Positions 49,914-59,714 are shown, counted from the first letter of the stretch. The stretch: 64,000 nucleotides of DNA from Heterobilharzia americana (GCA_944470555.2 OX104127.1:159749276-159813275); one strand, 5' to 3'. Notes: generated by a model not told the origin, from the letters alone. Translations and numbers: made by a program.

Positions 49914-49969
49914 CTATCACTACCAAGTAGTCGGTAAACATGCTTATCATCATCAATATCTTGTGTGAT
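49914..49969 (-). CDS. MAP4K-like: MAP4K-like kinase, penultimate exon (56 nt)
   Basis: Read on the minus strand: acceptor CCGCCGGTAG, exon encoding ITQDIDDDKHVYRLLGSDR with the last codon split, donor GTAAGT. MAP4K3/5 proteins have VTQEI, about eight residues, then FRLLGSDR at this place. This fixes the identity and the order before the VVESRP exon. The exon begins in phase 0 and leaves two bases, matching its neighbours. Skipping it would shift the frame and change the C-terminus. Inverted RTE-I copies lie on both sides (48.57-49.52 and 50.81-51.64 kb). Confidence 0.88.
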
Positions 49970-50144
49970 CTACCGGCGGTAAAGAGAAAACAAGATAAAG
50001 TAAGATATATCGAAATGAAATGATTTATCATATTTCCATATTTATTGAAGTGAAACTTTGGCCAATGAACTGACTTATCTTAATGTATTTTTGAGATGAA
50101 TTTGGATTTTTAATTTAAAGATAAATGAAGTGGATGCTAACTGA

Positions 50145-50400
50145 AGACCTTGGGTGATAGTCACCCTATGTCGTGAATTGACAGAGGTTGGAAATTGTGA
50201 ACTACTGAAAAGCGACCCAGTGGTTGGATGGTTAGCGCGTTCACCGTGAAATTTGAAGGTCCTGAGTTCGATCCCTAGCCGGGTCGTGGGTGCGTACTGC
50301 TGAGGAGTCTTATACTAGTTGGACGAAACAGCTGTCCAGTGCTCCCAGATCTTTAATGGTTCCCCAACGGATATCATTGCATGATGAATACAACCTCTAA
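50145..50400 (+). mobile_element. SINE-A, full-length-looking tRNA-derived SINE with hammerhead ribozyme
   Basis: It has the head GTCGTGAATTGACAGAGGTT at 50170, a tRNA-like part with an A-box-like GGATGGTTAGCGCGTT near 50226 and a B-box-like GAGTTCGATCC at 50264-50274, then the ribozyme 50294-50342, and ends near TGATGAATACAACC. Pol III transcription is inferred from the boxes. Lies in the 5.5-kb MAP4K intron, antisense to the gene. Confidence 0.85.
50294..50342 (+). ncRNA. Hammerhead ribozyme (type I topology), core intact
   Basis: Helix I GTACTG (50294-50299) pairs with CAGTGC (50337-50342), with one G-U wobble. The conserved CTGAGGA is at 50300-50306. Helix II is GTCT (50307-50310) with GGAC (50321-50324). 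GAAA is at 50325-50328. The short self-complementary helix III ACAGCTGT spans 50328-50335, and the cleavage C is 50336 in a GTC triplet. Every conserved core base of the hammerhead is present. The very short helix III is typical of metazoan SINE and retrozyme hammerheads, which often work as dimers. Confidence 0.82.
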
Positions 50401-50471
50401 ATTGACTCATCTTCAAAGAAGTTATATGAATATACATTTGAAAAGATAACGCATTATTATCACACAGTGTG

Positions 50472-50702
50472 TATCCATCATTAAAACACAGGTAATATTG
50501 AGGCATCCACGCAGGAGCTCATATACCAATAGAGACCGATCAATTCGATCCAACCAATGAGAGGATAACGCTTTGGGGTTGAAGTGATCCGTTTCGATGG
50601 GAACATCACCAACTGGGGGACAGGTACATCCAGCTGATGAGTCCCAAGTATGAGGAAGAGACGTGAGTCCTGGATTCCATTGCTAGCCACTATCCATCAT
50701 TA
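50472..50702 (+). mobile_element. Retrozyme-B (Sm-alpha-like) unit, 219 bp, flanked by direct repeat
   Basis: TATCCATCATTA occurs at 50472-50483 and 50691-50702, marking one unit. Ribozyme parts: helix I CATCCAG (50627-50633), CTGATGA (50634-50640), GTCC start of helix II, then an insertion-damaged core (GGAAGAG in place of GACGAAA), GTC with cleavage C at 50669, helix I partner CTGGAT (50670-50675). The 5' half and helix I are as in the published schistosome satellite hammerhead; this copy is probably inactive. Confidence 0.8.
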
Positions 50703-50810
50703 ATATATTAGGTTAACTTTCAATTAAGTAAAGTTTCCACTTGATTCTTTCAAATATGCATCAAAATATTGTGTACCTAATCCTCGTACACTTTGAAAAA
50801 TTAGCTCCGA

Positions 50811-51640
50811 TCAATGTCGCACAAACTCGAAGATCTATAGGCGAAAGCTAACAAGTTGACAGAAGAGGCAGGGCAGAAAAGACGGAACTTCCTTCAGGTG
50901 AAGGTAGAGAAGACGGAAGTGATGAAGATACCCAACCAACACTACCACCACCAACAACAACAAGCTCCAATCACCATCAACGGGAGAAACCTAAAGGAAG
51001 TAGTCTCTTCACCTACACCTACCTAGGCAGCATTGTTTCAAATACAAGCGGCACAGACGAGGATGTCAAAACCAGGATCGGAGAAGCAAGACAAGCTTTC
51101 ACTAATCTGAAATGATCAGTGTGGAGATCTACTACACTCAGCACAAAGCGTGAACAAGATCCGGATTTTCAATACTGATGCCAGTCATGTCGGTACTGCT
51201 ATATGGTTCAGAAACTTGGAGCGTCAAGAAAAGCACTTCCAACAAACTATAGATATTCATCAACAGCTGCCACCTACGCTCACTCGATAATGAAGTTCAG
51301 ATGGATGACCAGAATAATGAGAATAAGCAACAAGGAACTCTGGGATCGGACCAACCAAGAACTTATCACCCAACAAATAAGCAGAAGAAAGTGGAGATGG
51401 ATTAAGCATACACTGAGAAGACCATTTGAGGACATCAAGCGCCAGGCCAGGCACTCGAGTGGAACCCAGATGGGAAACGGCGAATTGGAGGTCCGAGGTG
51501 GGGGTGATATGGAGGAGATGGTGTGAGGAAGAAATGAGAGCTTCTGGGCAGTCATGGAACGAGGTTCAAAAGACTGCAGAGAACAGGGTGCAATGGAGAT
51601 GTGCTACTGGATCCCTATGTACCACTAGGAACCCAAAGGA
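50811..51640 (+). mobile_element. RTE-I LINE 3' part
   Basis: It runs from the RT catalytic region edge (MSHKLEDL-like text near 50817) through TEVMKIPNQ near 50917, ITINGRNLKEV near 50970-51002, FNTDASHVG near 51168, WIKHTLRRPFEDI near 51400-51438, to CTTRNPKE at 51620-51643, then an AATAATAATAA tail. In the 5.5-kb MAP4K intron, inverted relative to 48566-49521. Confidence 0.85.
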
Positions 51641-51779
51641 ATAATAATAATGATAATGACTATAATCATAAGATTCGTATAACTATCCTTGTGAAATACG
51701 AATTTTAAATAATTCAAAGAAATTCAAGTAGTAGAATAATTTTGAAATGATGGAGAATATTTTTTAGCATAGATGGATG

Positions 51780-51900
51780 ATTTTGGTTGCGTTGTGTTTT
51801 CTCTGATCTGGATGGTTCGATCGTAAAGCTTTTATTGTCTTTCTAGACAACATTATCAGCATTAACTTCAACATTGAAGTATGTTTGTCATGCGTTTCAT
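51780..51900 (-). mobile_element. PLE-B tail fragment
   Basis: The minus strand GAAGTTAATGCTGATAATG and the following AAAGACAATAAAAGC text match the PLE-B tails at 3260-3330 (+) and 1560-1640 (-). Confidence 0.7.
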
Positions 51901-51914
51901 ACTTGAAAAGTGTA

Positions 51915-52616
51915 AGATGATGCCCCCAAGATTGGGTTCGCAACTACTCGAAGTTTAAGAATAAAGAATGAAGTAATTGAGTGGATTAGTCACTTCATTT
52001 AGGGTTAGAGAGTTACATCAGCCCGAATACATAAGGTGAGTTTAGGATTTGCGAAGTTGCGACATCTCTGGCTCTGACTGCCTAGTAAGGGAGTATACTG
52101 TGCTGGAGTTCCTTCTGTCCTGCTATACAACTGTAGCATTGCTTGTATGCCATGTAATGACCATATGAACAAGAGTATTAAACAAAGAAGGGAAGTTAGT
52201 CAGCGAATGAGGTCACTTAGACATGTACTGTGAGTGCAGAGTCAACGCCTAATCTGGACGTGCTATTCTAGGTGAAGTTGGACTAGATTGGTAAGAGGGC
52301 TCAAGGCGGTCAGCTCAAGACATGATAGCAGTCCATGAAGTCGCTTAATATTGTCCTGAGCAGTGTTCGGAGACATGAACTACCTACCTACCTAGCTGGT
52401 GTTCACGAGACGAAAGGAATCAGTAGTTGAGAAGTCCTGGTGACATAGTTGGAAATCGGTCACAATGACGCAGATGTCATTCACTCTTTAACATTTTCTA
52501 AAGCTTGAATGTATGGAATAAGCTTCATCTACAAACTACTCGCTCTCTCACATAACTTTCTCTACTTTGATATCACTTTTTCTATCTACTTATTCTTCGT
52601 GTACATCTGTAAAGTG
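51915..52616 (+). mobile_element. RTE-II LINE, diverged 3' part
   Basis: It has helix-rich RTE-II text: VIEWISHFI-like near 51975, a CETWPL-equivalent region near 52120, and the terminal block with DIVGNRSQ-like text near 52440-52470. More decayed than its neighbour at 52618. Confidence 0.7.
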
Positions 52617-52617
52617 T

Positions 52618-53960
52618 GGCAAATTGAAGTGAAGTTGTGGTCAAGGTTCTCCTAGAATATGCAGATGACATTGTCCTGTTAGGTGAAGACGCTGACTGAT
52701 GAGATGCAGAGTCTTGTGAACACTTTGAGTGTCAATTTAAGAATGTTTGGGATGCGTTTCTGACCACCCAAATACAAACTGTTGTTCCAAAATTGCTGTT
52801 CAACGGTGCCACGGCTAATAATAGAGAGTGAAGTGGTTGAGTGTGTCGATCACTTCACGTAACTGGGAAGTAGGATCAGCCCTGACGCCGATAACATCTT
52901 TGCATGAATACAGAAGGCTCGATTGACTTTCTCCAATTTACGCCACCTGTGGCACCGCTGTGATATCCGATTGTCGATTAAGGGTCACGTGTACTGCACA
53001 GCAGTCCATTCTGTTCTACTGTATGGATGTGAAACATGGCCACTCAAGGAGGAGGACATGAGAAGGCTTCAGGTGTTTGACCACCACCGCCTTCGTAGTA
53101 TAGCGTAAGCCGTATTCCGTGGTGTCACCACGTGAGTAACACAGAAGTCAGGTATAGAGTTTTAGGGAGTGGAGGTAAGTCGGTTGACAACGTTGTGAAT
53201 TTTCATCGACTGAGATTGTTGACAGGAACACGTGTTACGTATGCCTAGTCACGGATTGCCTCGTCACACAATGTTGGCTGAGGTGGGTCCAGGCTGGAAA
53301 AAGGCCTCAGGTGGCCAGACTAAAACATGACACCAATGTATGAAGTCTCTGACTGTTGGTTTCAGCCATGTGGGGGGATGCAGACTAGGGGTCCGCGGGA
53401 CAAGAGGAACCAGAGGTTGGAGACTGATTCTAGATGATATGGCTCAGAACCGATATCAGTGTCACAGATGTATACATACATTATCCTCATCTTAACGACG
53501 CTATACCAAATCTCACCACTTTCTCATTCTTCGTTTCTCTCTTTTCGTACTTTATATTTCTTCTGACTGCATTCTCTTATCTTTATCTTCCACCTCACTG
53601 CCTTTTTACTTGATGTACTGTTGGTTTCAGCCATGTGGGGGGATGCAGACTAGGGGTCCGCGGGACAAGAGGAACCAGAGGTTGGAGACTGATTCTAGAT
53701 GATATGGCTCAGAACCGATATCAGTGTCACAGATGTATACATACATTATCCTCATCTTAACGACGCTATACCAAATCTCACCACTTTCTCATTCTTCGTT
53801 TCTCTCTTTTCGTACTTTATATTTCTTCTGACTGCATTCTCTTATCTTTATCTTCCACCTCACTGCCTTTTTACTTGATGTACTGATATGAGGTATGGCA
53901 AATGGGACCATTACGCAATAATGTCTGGTCCTAGGTTGATCCTAATGGATGGATGATGGT
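52618..53960 (+). mobile_element. RTE-II LINE, 3' part with catalytic YADD and a duplicated 3' end
   Basis: VLLEYADDIVLLGEDAD (about 52645-52695) keeps the RT catalytic YADD at 52658-52669. It is followed by the RF-region, AVHSVLLYGCETWPLKEEDM near 53000-53060, and the terminal tail. The last 265 bases are present twice in tandem. The 3' UTR end (CTGGTCCTAGGTTGAT) is at 53925-53945. A stop right after GEDAD and several later ones inactivate it. Confidence 0.85.
53352..53885 (+). repeat. Perfect-looking tandem duplication, 265-bp unit
   Basis: 53356-53620 and 53621-53885 are identical by eye. ACTG stands at each of the three borders (53352-53355, 53617-53620, 53882-53885), a 4-base microhomology. 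Confidence 0.92.
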
Positions 53961-54735
53961 CAAGGTTCGACGTTGATTTTACCTGTCTATTCAACGAAGA
54001 GAATAGAGAAGATATTCATAGTTCAGAAATGTACATATAACACTGGATTGAATTATTTTATATACAAAGTGGTGTAATTTACTTTTCAGTTGCTAAGTCA
54101 GTTATTATTTCCAAATGAACCATGTTAGCAGATAGTTAAGGCTTTGAATTCATGTATGTGATGAGTTAGTTAACATAGCGAAAAAATAACACATTCTTAC
54201 AAAAAAGCAACTTTGTACACTGTAACCCTCGGGACAATAGAAACGATATGTAGCATTTAACAATTGACTGCTAAATATCTTGTCCTGAAAAGTCTTTGTT
54301 ATGCATAGCGTGAAGTTTTACGGGTTTTTTTTCTCCGCCAAGTAACTGAATGATATGTAGCGACAAAAAGGCAGCCAATAAGGGGGAGTTGTTTTTATGT
54401 CATGATTTATGCATGCGTTGACATGAGAACATGACTGGAGAAATTCGACCTTATACAAGGAATCTGATTGGTTCATTTATGGCTTCACTTTCTAAGAGTT
54501 TTGTAACTACATATATGTCAAGTATTTGCCTAATAAAAGTTGTCGCTGTTCTTGCAGTCACAGGCCGTCTTTGTCTTCTAATTTCTCCGCGGCTCAGTGA
54601 AGCAGAAGGTGCTGAGGGAGGTAAATCATAAAGGTATTCGGTTGAGGTGTGTATTGAGTCTCAGTATTCATTATACCCACGCGTGCAACCCCACCACTCG
54701 GTCACAACATTGGATTATATAGATTCACTCGTATC
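53961..54735. other. Intron sequence, unassigned
   Basis: Includes a 66-codon frame at 54431-54631 on the strand opposite the kinase gene, without motifs. Not called as a gene. Confidence 0.4.
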
Positions 54736-54739
54736 TCGA

Positions 54740-54890
54740 ACCAAGGAATATTCGCTGGTGGAATCACTCTAACGAGTCCCATACTAGTCAGACGAAACAG
54801 CTAGTTGTCCAGTGCCTCCAAGTTTGCAATATCTCTTCAAAGGATGTTAGTCTATGATGAATACTAACTTGAAAGTTTTCTAAATTCCCA
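54740..54890 (+). mobile_element. SINE-A 3' fragment, degenerate ribozyme
   Basis: GAGTCCCATACTAGTCAGAC and GAAACAGCTAGTTGTCC follow a damaged CTAACGA box near 54768-54774. The tail is GATGAATACTAACTTG. Confidence 0.7.
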
Positions 54891-55006
54891 CAAAGATTCA
54901 TATCACTGGTTTCTGTTGTCATATGCATAGTGGTTAGCAGTAAAACCCAGGACACGTATTTCGTCCTATTTGGGGACTCGTCCTCCAAACGGGCAATGTT
55001 ATTCCC

Positions 55007-55315
55007 AAAATAGAAACCGATCAATTCAATCCGGTTAACGATGAGATAATACAAGTAACGACATAAAAACTATACTCATCTTGGCTCCGTGATCGTCTAC
55101 TGGATAACCCACCGGGTTTGAGCCCTGATGCAAACAACACTACTCATTGGGAGGAAGGTACATCCAGCTGAAGAATCCAACTGGGACGAAGTGCATGTTC
55201 TGCATCCCACTGTGCATCATTAATATGAAATTGAAACACAGGCGATATATCAAGGCATCCCACATACCAATAAAGACCGATCAATTCTAATCAAATCACT
55301 GACGCGACAATAAGA
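55007..55315 (+). mobile_element. Retrozyme-B, partial dimer
   Basis: The tail block ACCGATCAATTC occurs at 55016-55027 and 55276-55287, 260 bases apart, with one ribozyme between: CATCCAG, then CTGAAGA at 55168-55174. This matches the conserved box, but the base after GAA is G and helix III is damaged. Its tail AATTGAAACACAGGCGATAT also appears in the copies at 50.5 and 62.8 kb. Confidence 0.75.
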
Positions 55316-55506
55316 GAAACAACAAGAAGATTTTCGCCTACAGGAAATCTAGATTTAGAACCTTTTTGGTAAATCATGATTTACATCATTGTGAAATGTA
55401 TAACCAAGATGATAAGTTATGAAATTAACTTTTGAGTAAAATGTATAACTATACACAAAACTGTTAGTTTATTTGTATGTTGAATAAAAACTGAATTATT
55501 CCTTAC

Positions 55507-55574
55507 TTTGCCAGTAAAATCGATTCCTCTTAAACCATGTGTATGGAAAGCGAGTACACTATCAGGTAATCGAA
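55507..55574 (-). CDS. MAP4K-like: MAP4K-like kinase, internal exon (68 nt)
   Basis: Minus strand: acceptor ending ATACATAG, exon encoding (V)RLPDSVLAFHTHGLRGIDF and then TGK, donor GTAAGG. The family has LQDSVLAFWKHGMQGRSF here; DSVLAF and HG are kept. Two bases complete a valine codon begun in the previous exon, and the exon ends in phase 0. The intron to the next exon (55506 to 49970) is about 5.5 kb and almost wholly repeats. Confidence 0.88.
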
Positions 55575-55617
55575 CTATGTATAGAGATTAGAAAAAAACA
55601 TGAATAGGTTAGTGAAA

Positions 55618-55735
<118 letters not shown>

Positions 55736-55756
55736 GATTTTTCAATGAATAGAAAT

Positions 55757-56105
55757 TATACTGGGTGGTTGAATGAAGATGAAAATTTGAACCATAGCCA
55801 GATTCGAACCAATAACCACCAGGTTTCCCGTCTATTGTTCTATTAATTAAGCTACGATGTCCGACTGTTGATCAGATTTTTATTTCACCTTCAATTATCA
55901 AGAGTTTTTGACCGACTACTAATGTGAATTTTTGATGCCTTACTATCGCTTGTTTATATTTACACTGGTTGCCTTAGTCAGGACTTTTCATCCCAGTATT
56001 ATATTGATTATCTGTACTGGGCGATGATTGAAGGTGAGATGAAAATTTGGACCACGGCAGGATTCGAATCAGAGACAACCGGGTTACAGGCCTATATGCC
56101 AACAG
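55757..56105 (-). mobile_element. SINE-T: two decayed tRNA-like SINE copies
   Basis: On the minus strand both have a B-box-like GGTTCGAATCTGGC (55797-55811) or GATTCGAATCCTGCC (56060-56075) followed by a tail with TTTTCATCTTC-type text. Same family as the pair at 57.0-57.3 kb. Confidence 0.7.
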
Positions 56106-56370
56106 AGGTCAATCAAATCGATCCAGTATAATAACGGGAAATGACAAATACTAATAAATAACAATATCTGACACCCGTTGAAAAGAGGTGAGCTCTTGTG
56201 CTACAATGGATAACACTTTGACTTTTGAAGCAATGGGTGATGAGTTCGAATCCTGGCGGGAACATCATTCACTGGCCTCCAGATATGTTCAGCTGACGAG
56301 GCTCAAGTAAGACGAAACATTTGTCCTACATTCCACTGCTAGCCACAACCAATCATCATCAAAATCAACG
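56085..56370 (+). mobile_element. Retrozyme-B copy with conserved ribozyme core
   Basis: The tail-like block GGTCAATCAAATCGATCCAG lies at 56106-56125, then a tRNA-like part with B box GAGTTCGAATCC near 56242. The ribozyme has CTGACGA at 56293-56299, helix II with one mismatch, GACGAAAC near 56311, helix III ACA..TGT, and cleavage after GTC. Helix I is only partly paired. Lies in a MAP4K intron, antisense. Confidence 0.7.
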
Positions 56371-56374
56371 TAAA

Positions 56375-56625
56375 GTCAGTCTTCAACCACTGGCTTTTCT
56401 TGTTCCACGGACCTTAAACACCCAGTCTGCATCGCCACCCCATATGGCTTATACGAACAGTCAAGGGGCTTCATTCATTGATATCATGTTTTGATCTGGC
56501 CACCTTGGGCCTTTTCTCAGCTTGAACATACTTCGGTCAACATTATGAGACGAGATAGATGGTGGCTAGGCATAAGTAACACATGTACCAGCTATCTCAG
56601 TCGATGAAGGTTCACAATCAAACAA
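56375..56625 (-). mobile_element. RTE-II LINE, C-terminal fragment
   Basis: The minus strand has text equivalent to MPSHHLSRLIMLTEV and QGGQIKT (about 56570-56490), then the HVG and GPWNKKSQWLKTD region, as in the copy at 41.2 kb. Confidence 0.75.
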
Positions 56626-56752
56626 AATCCTTTCAAGTCAAGACTAGTGTGTCATACAACAAATATTTACAAGTTTTAATCATTTCATTTCATTATGAAT
56701 TATACACAAAAAAGAAAATTAAATTATTAAGAAGATACTCAGCAGAACTTAC

Positions 56753-56848
56753 CAATAGAGTCAACTGTTGTATCGAATGGAAATTTGGCTATTCGCCCAT
56801 CTTTACTAACCAGTACACGTCCATTCATATTGACCATTGTAGCATGAG
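56753..56848 (-). CDS. MAP4K-like: MAP4K-like kinase, internal exon (96 nt)
   Basis: Minus strand: acceptor TCTATTAG, exon encoding (T)HATMVNMNGRVLVSKDG and then RIAKFPFDTTVDSI, donor GTAAGT. It corresponds to the CNH strand with the KIVNLQGxLKSSKKL and FDFxIESI text in MAP4K3/5. Phase 2 bases in, 1 base out, consistent with both neighbours. Identity of this exon alone would be weak; the chain of five exons makes it firm. Confidence 0.82.
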
Positions 56849-56989
56849 CTAATAGATTTAGGTTAAATTAAATGGATAACACAAATGTGTGAAAAATAAT
56901 CATTTAATACATCTTTAACTACTGATAGAATGTAGTAGTAGTACACTTGAACATTAAGCAATAACAAGGGAGGGATAGTTTAAGCATAT

Positions 56990-57310
56990 ACTAGTTATAC
57001 TGGGTGATGATTGATAGTGAGATGAAAATCTGAACCGCAGCCAGATTCGAATTATCGACCACTGGGTTGACGGCCTGGTGCTCTACCGACTGAGCTACGA
57101 GGTTTGACTCCTAACTAGAATTTTATTTCACCTCAATTACCAAGGGTTTTGCCCGACTACCATGTGAATTCGTGACGCGTTACTACCACATGATCGTATT
57201 TTCACTGGCTGCTCGGTAGAGCACCGGGTCAGTAACCCGATGGTCGCTGGTTCAAATCTGGCCGCAGTTCATATTTTCATCTCACCTTCAATCATCACCT
57301 AGTATAAATA
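56990..57310. mobile_element. Inverted pair of SINE-T copies (tRNA-like)
   Basis: The minus strand of 56995-57108 has GTAGCTCAGTCGGTAGAGCA (A box) and a B-box position reading AATTCGAATC. The plus strand of 57208-57310 has CTCGGTAGAGCACCGGG and GGTTCAAATC. Both end in the tail TTTTCATCTCAC, CAATCATCACC. Acceptor stems cannot form, so these are SINEs, not tRNA genes. Confidence 0.8.
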
Positions 57311-57649
57311 TACTAGTCTGCCAAACTACGGCTATCTCAAATAGTCAAAATGATAATATACTAGTTAGTCATTTTTTTTTGTTCTTAGCAAGTGTTTTTA
57401 CCTCTTCTACATACAGTGCGAATATTCGAGCAGTATAACATGCAAAGCCAGACACTTCATGCATTACTGTACCTCTAATATGCTGAGGGTGTAAAGCTTG
57501 TACAGTTAGCGTGGAACCAACTCTTTTACATTCGCTATACTGTATACCAGAGACCATTATGAAGTGGCACCCAGCCCTACCGAAAGCCTTTCTATGACAC
57601 TTTTAGCTCACCATATAGCAGAAACTAGAGAAATCCATCCAAAATTGAA

Positions 57650-57985
57650 TCGTTCACATTTCCTACTTCTGTCAATTCACGACATAGCGTGACCTATATC
57701 CAATGTCGTCACTGAGTAACTGTCCTCATGCTCAACTTAACTGACTCCGTTGATCACGACTTCTCATTGAAACTTCAGGAATCACCTCTTGAAGCTAGTC
57801 ATTAAAGAGGTTTGTGGAGATTTATTAATTGGTTTCAGGGTGAAATTCATCATAAAAGATCCTGGGTTCGATCCCTAGCGGGATGGGGTCATAAGTGCGC
57901 GCTGCTGAGGAGTCCCATAGTCGGACGAAACAGTTATTCAATATTCCTTCAACTAATGTCAGTCTATGATGATTTCCAACTTTTA
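57650..57985 (+). mobile_element. SINE-A fragments
   Basis: 57650-57700 matches the SINE-A head on the minus strand (GTCGTGAATTGACAGAAGTA). 57856-57985 is the plus-strand body with B box GGGTTCGATCCC and ribozyme box CTGAGGA (57905-57911), helix II GTCC/GGAC and GAAA intact, but helices I and III are broken. Confidence 0.7.
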
Positions 57986-58069
57986 AACAATAACAGTTAT
58001 AGAGGAAAAAAAGAGGATATATAGGTGGGTTATAGAATCAAGCTCAATACAAATGATTTGTCAACTAAC

Positions 58070-58138
58070 TTGGGAAACAAATTAACAATGAACGTGTATC
58101 CAACTGTACAACTTTAATCACTTGTAGTTGATCTTCAG
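58070..58138 (-). CDS. MAP4K-like: MAP4K-like kinase, first exon visible in this window (69 nt)
   Basis: Minus strand: acceptor TTCTTTCAG-like, exon encoding EDQLQVIKVVQLDTRSLLIC and then FP, donor GTTAGT. MAP4K3/5 proteins have IHVTQLERDTVLVCL at this place, so VIKVVQLDTRSLLIC fits. Two bases in and one base out. The upstream exon was not found with confidence: a donor of the form CAG|GTTAGT at 58252/58253 is phase-compatible in one frame but gives only a very short coding stretch. Confidence 0.78.
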
Positions 58139-58399
58139 CTGAAAGAAAACCATAAAGAAAAAATATCTTGTGCAAGTAGACACATGCATCATTATTAACA
58201 AGAGTAGATTAATAATAATCACACTTATAATGTAAGAGCTTATAACACTAACCTGTAACCGAGATTGAAATATATACAGCCTTTGAGCCTTATTGGTCGA
58301 TTGCTCAAATGAATATATCACAGCTCCAAAGAAAGGATAGATAAGCTTGTAAAAAGTTGAAGAGGCAGACATGAATGTTGTTTTGATAGGTTGAAATGC

Positions 58400-58600
58400 A
58401 AATAAAACTTGATCAGGAGTTGAATAGCATGATTCAGATTTCAGAGCACCAGACAGGTAAACCAGACGATATTAGTTCGAATGTTACTACTATGAAGGTT
58501 TTCATTTCACCTTTAATCATTTCCCATTGACAATAACTACAACCTGTTAAACCATGGCTATTTCAGATAGTCTGAGTGATAACTAGTGGAAAACGTAGGC
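58400..58600 (+). mobile_element. SINE-T fragment
   Basis: TTAGTTCGAATGTTAC, then TTTTCATTTCACC and CAATCATTTCCC-like tail, then GGCTATTTCAGATAGTC, shared with 57335-57355. Confidence 0.6.
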
Positions 58601-58654
58601 TTTTTCCTCCACATAGAAACCCATCATCCAAGTATAGTTGATCTGGTGGTACAT

Positions 58655-59165
58655 AATTATTATTATTAGAACGTAAATATAGTCCAGTGTAGTAACACTA
58701 CTCTGCATCATATCTGATAACGTCTCAACCCACTGAGTTGCGTGATCTCTCGGACACCATGATATACCAACGCGTCATAATTATACTTCATTCCAAGGCT
58801 CTACTTCATAACACTGACCACCCCTCTACTTCTTGCATCCAGTCCCAGGGTTAGCAAACAATCAACGGTTGGGACGACATGCATAACACATCTCTAAGCG
58901 ACCAAAGCTGGTGTTTCTAGATGACTTCACTTATTGAATGACGATCTCCATCATGCTCAAGCATACACTGTCGTACATCGGAATTACTTACATTGTGTCG
59001 CCACTGGGCACAACCAATCCTACTGGGACAACGATGATTAAACACATAGAGTCATAGCACGTCCTTAGCTCGGAGGGGTCAGGTTTCATTGGCGTAGAGC
59101 AGAACTGCTCGCAACAAAGCGTTGGTGCACATAGACTACAGGTTTCAGAAGTAACAAAGGGTGTA
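58655..59165 (-). mobile_element. RTE-III LINE, C-terminal part
   Basis: The minus strand reads LLYANETWPLRAKDV near 59105-59060, later GTGCKKRGGQ near 58855-58825, and WVETLSDMMQSSVTT near 58740-58695. The order follows RTE LINE C-termini but the wording differs from RTE-I and RTE-II. Family label uncertain. Confidence 0.65.
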
Positions 59166-59714
59166 TAAACCTATTTTGGTCACCGGCAACCATGGGAATG
59201 CAGCTTCCGATTTACCCCCCCCCCTGCCTTATAGATTAGATGTTAAGTGAAAGGCTCGGGAAATGGTCCCCTAAGAAAATCGGCTATTTCGGTCTTGGCG
59301 ACCGAGTAGTTTCCCAGCCCTTGCACAAAATATGAATTTACAGTATGACGATTTAGATTTTTTCTGGTGGAGTTTATAAGTAGTTAGAATATAACTATTA
59401 AGAGAATGACGTTTGATAAATATCTAAAGCCAATGATTATATGACTTATGAGGCAGATTACCAAGATATAACCTGAATACTGTCAGTTTGACTATAAATG
59501 CAACTCGTGCTTTCTTTCGATTCGATTCCCCCTCATACAAAACAACAGTGGTCTTCGCGCTGGTGTGCATAAATTCCCTGTTGAATTAGTAAGAAACTTG
59601 ATAATCATTTCTGAAACTACCATTACACCACTAATGTGAAGGTTTCGATTTCACAGATATTTACCTCTTAACATCTCTTGATTAGCAGACAAACACGATC
59701 AACATAGAAAAAGG
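59166..59714. other. Unassigned spacer
   Basis: No coding similarity recognised; a C9 run at about 59216-59225. Confidence 0.4.

Noticed and set aside
54431..54631. 66-codon plus-strand frame with possible splice sites
   Set aside because: No motif, antisense inside the kinase intron, no partner exon seen.
57040..57110. tRNA gene on the minus strand
   Set aside because: A and B boxes are present but the acceptor stem does not pair and a SINE tail follows.
57369..57557. Minus-strand 62-codon frame with plausible acceptor and donor, looking like a kinase exon
   Set aside because: It lies between two exons whose phases and CNH alignment join directly, and its text does not resemble any MAP4K segment.
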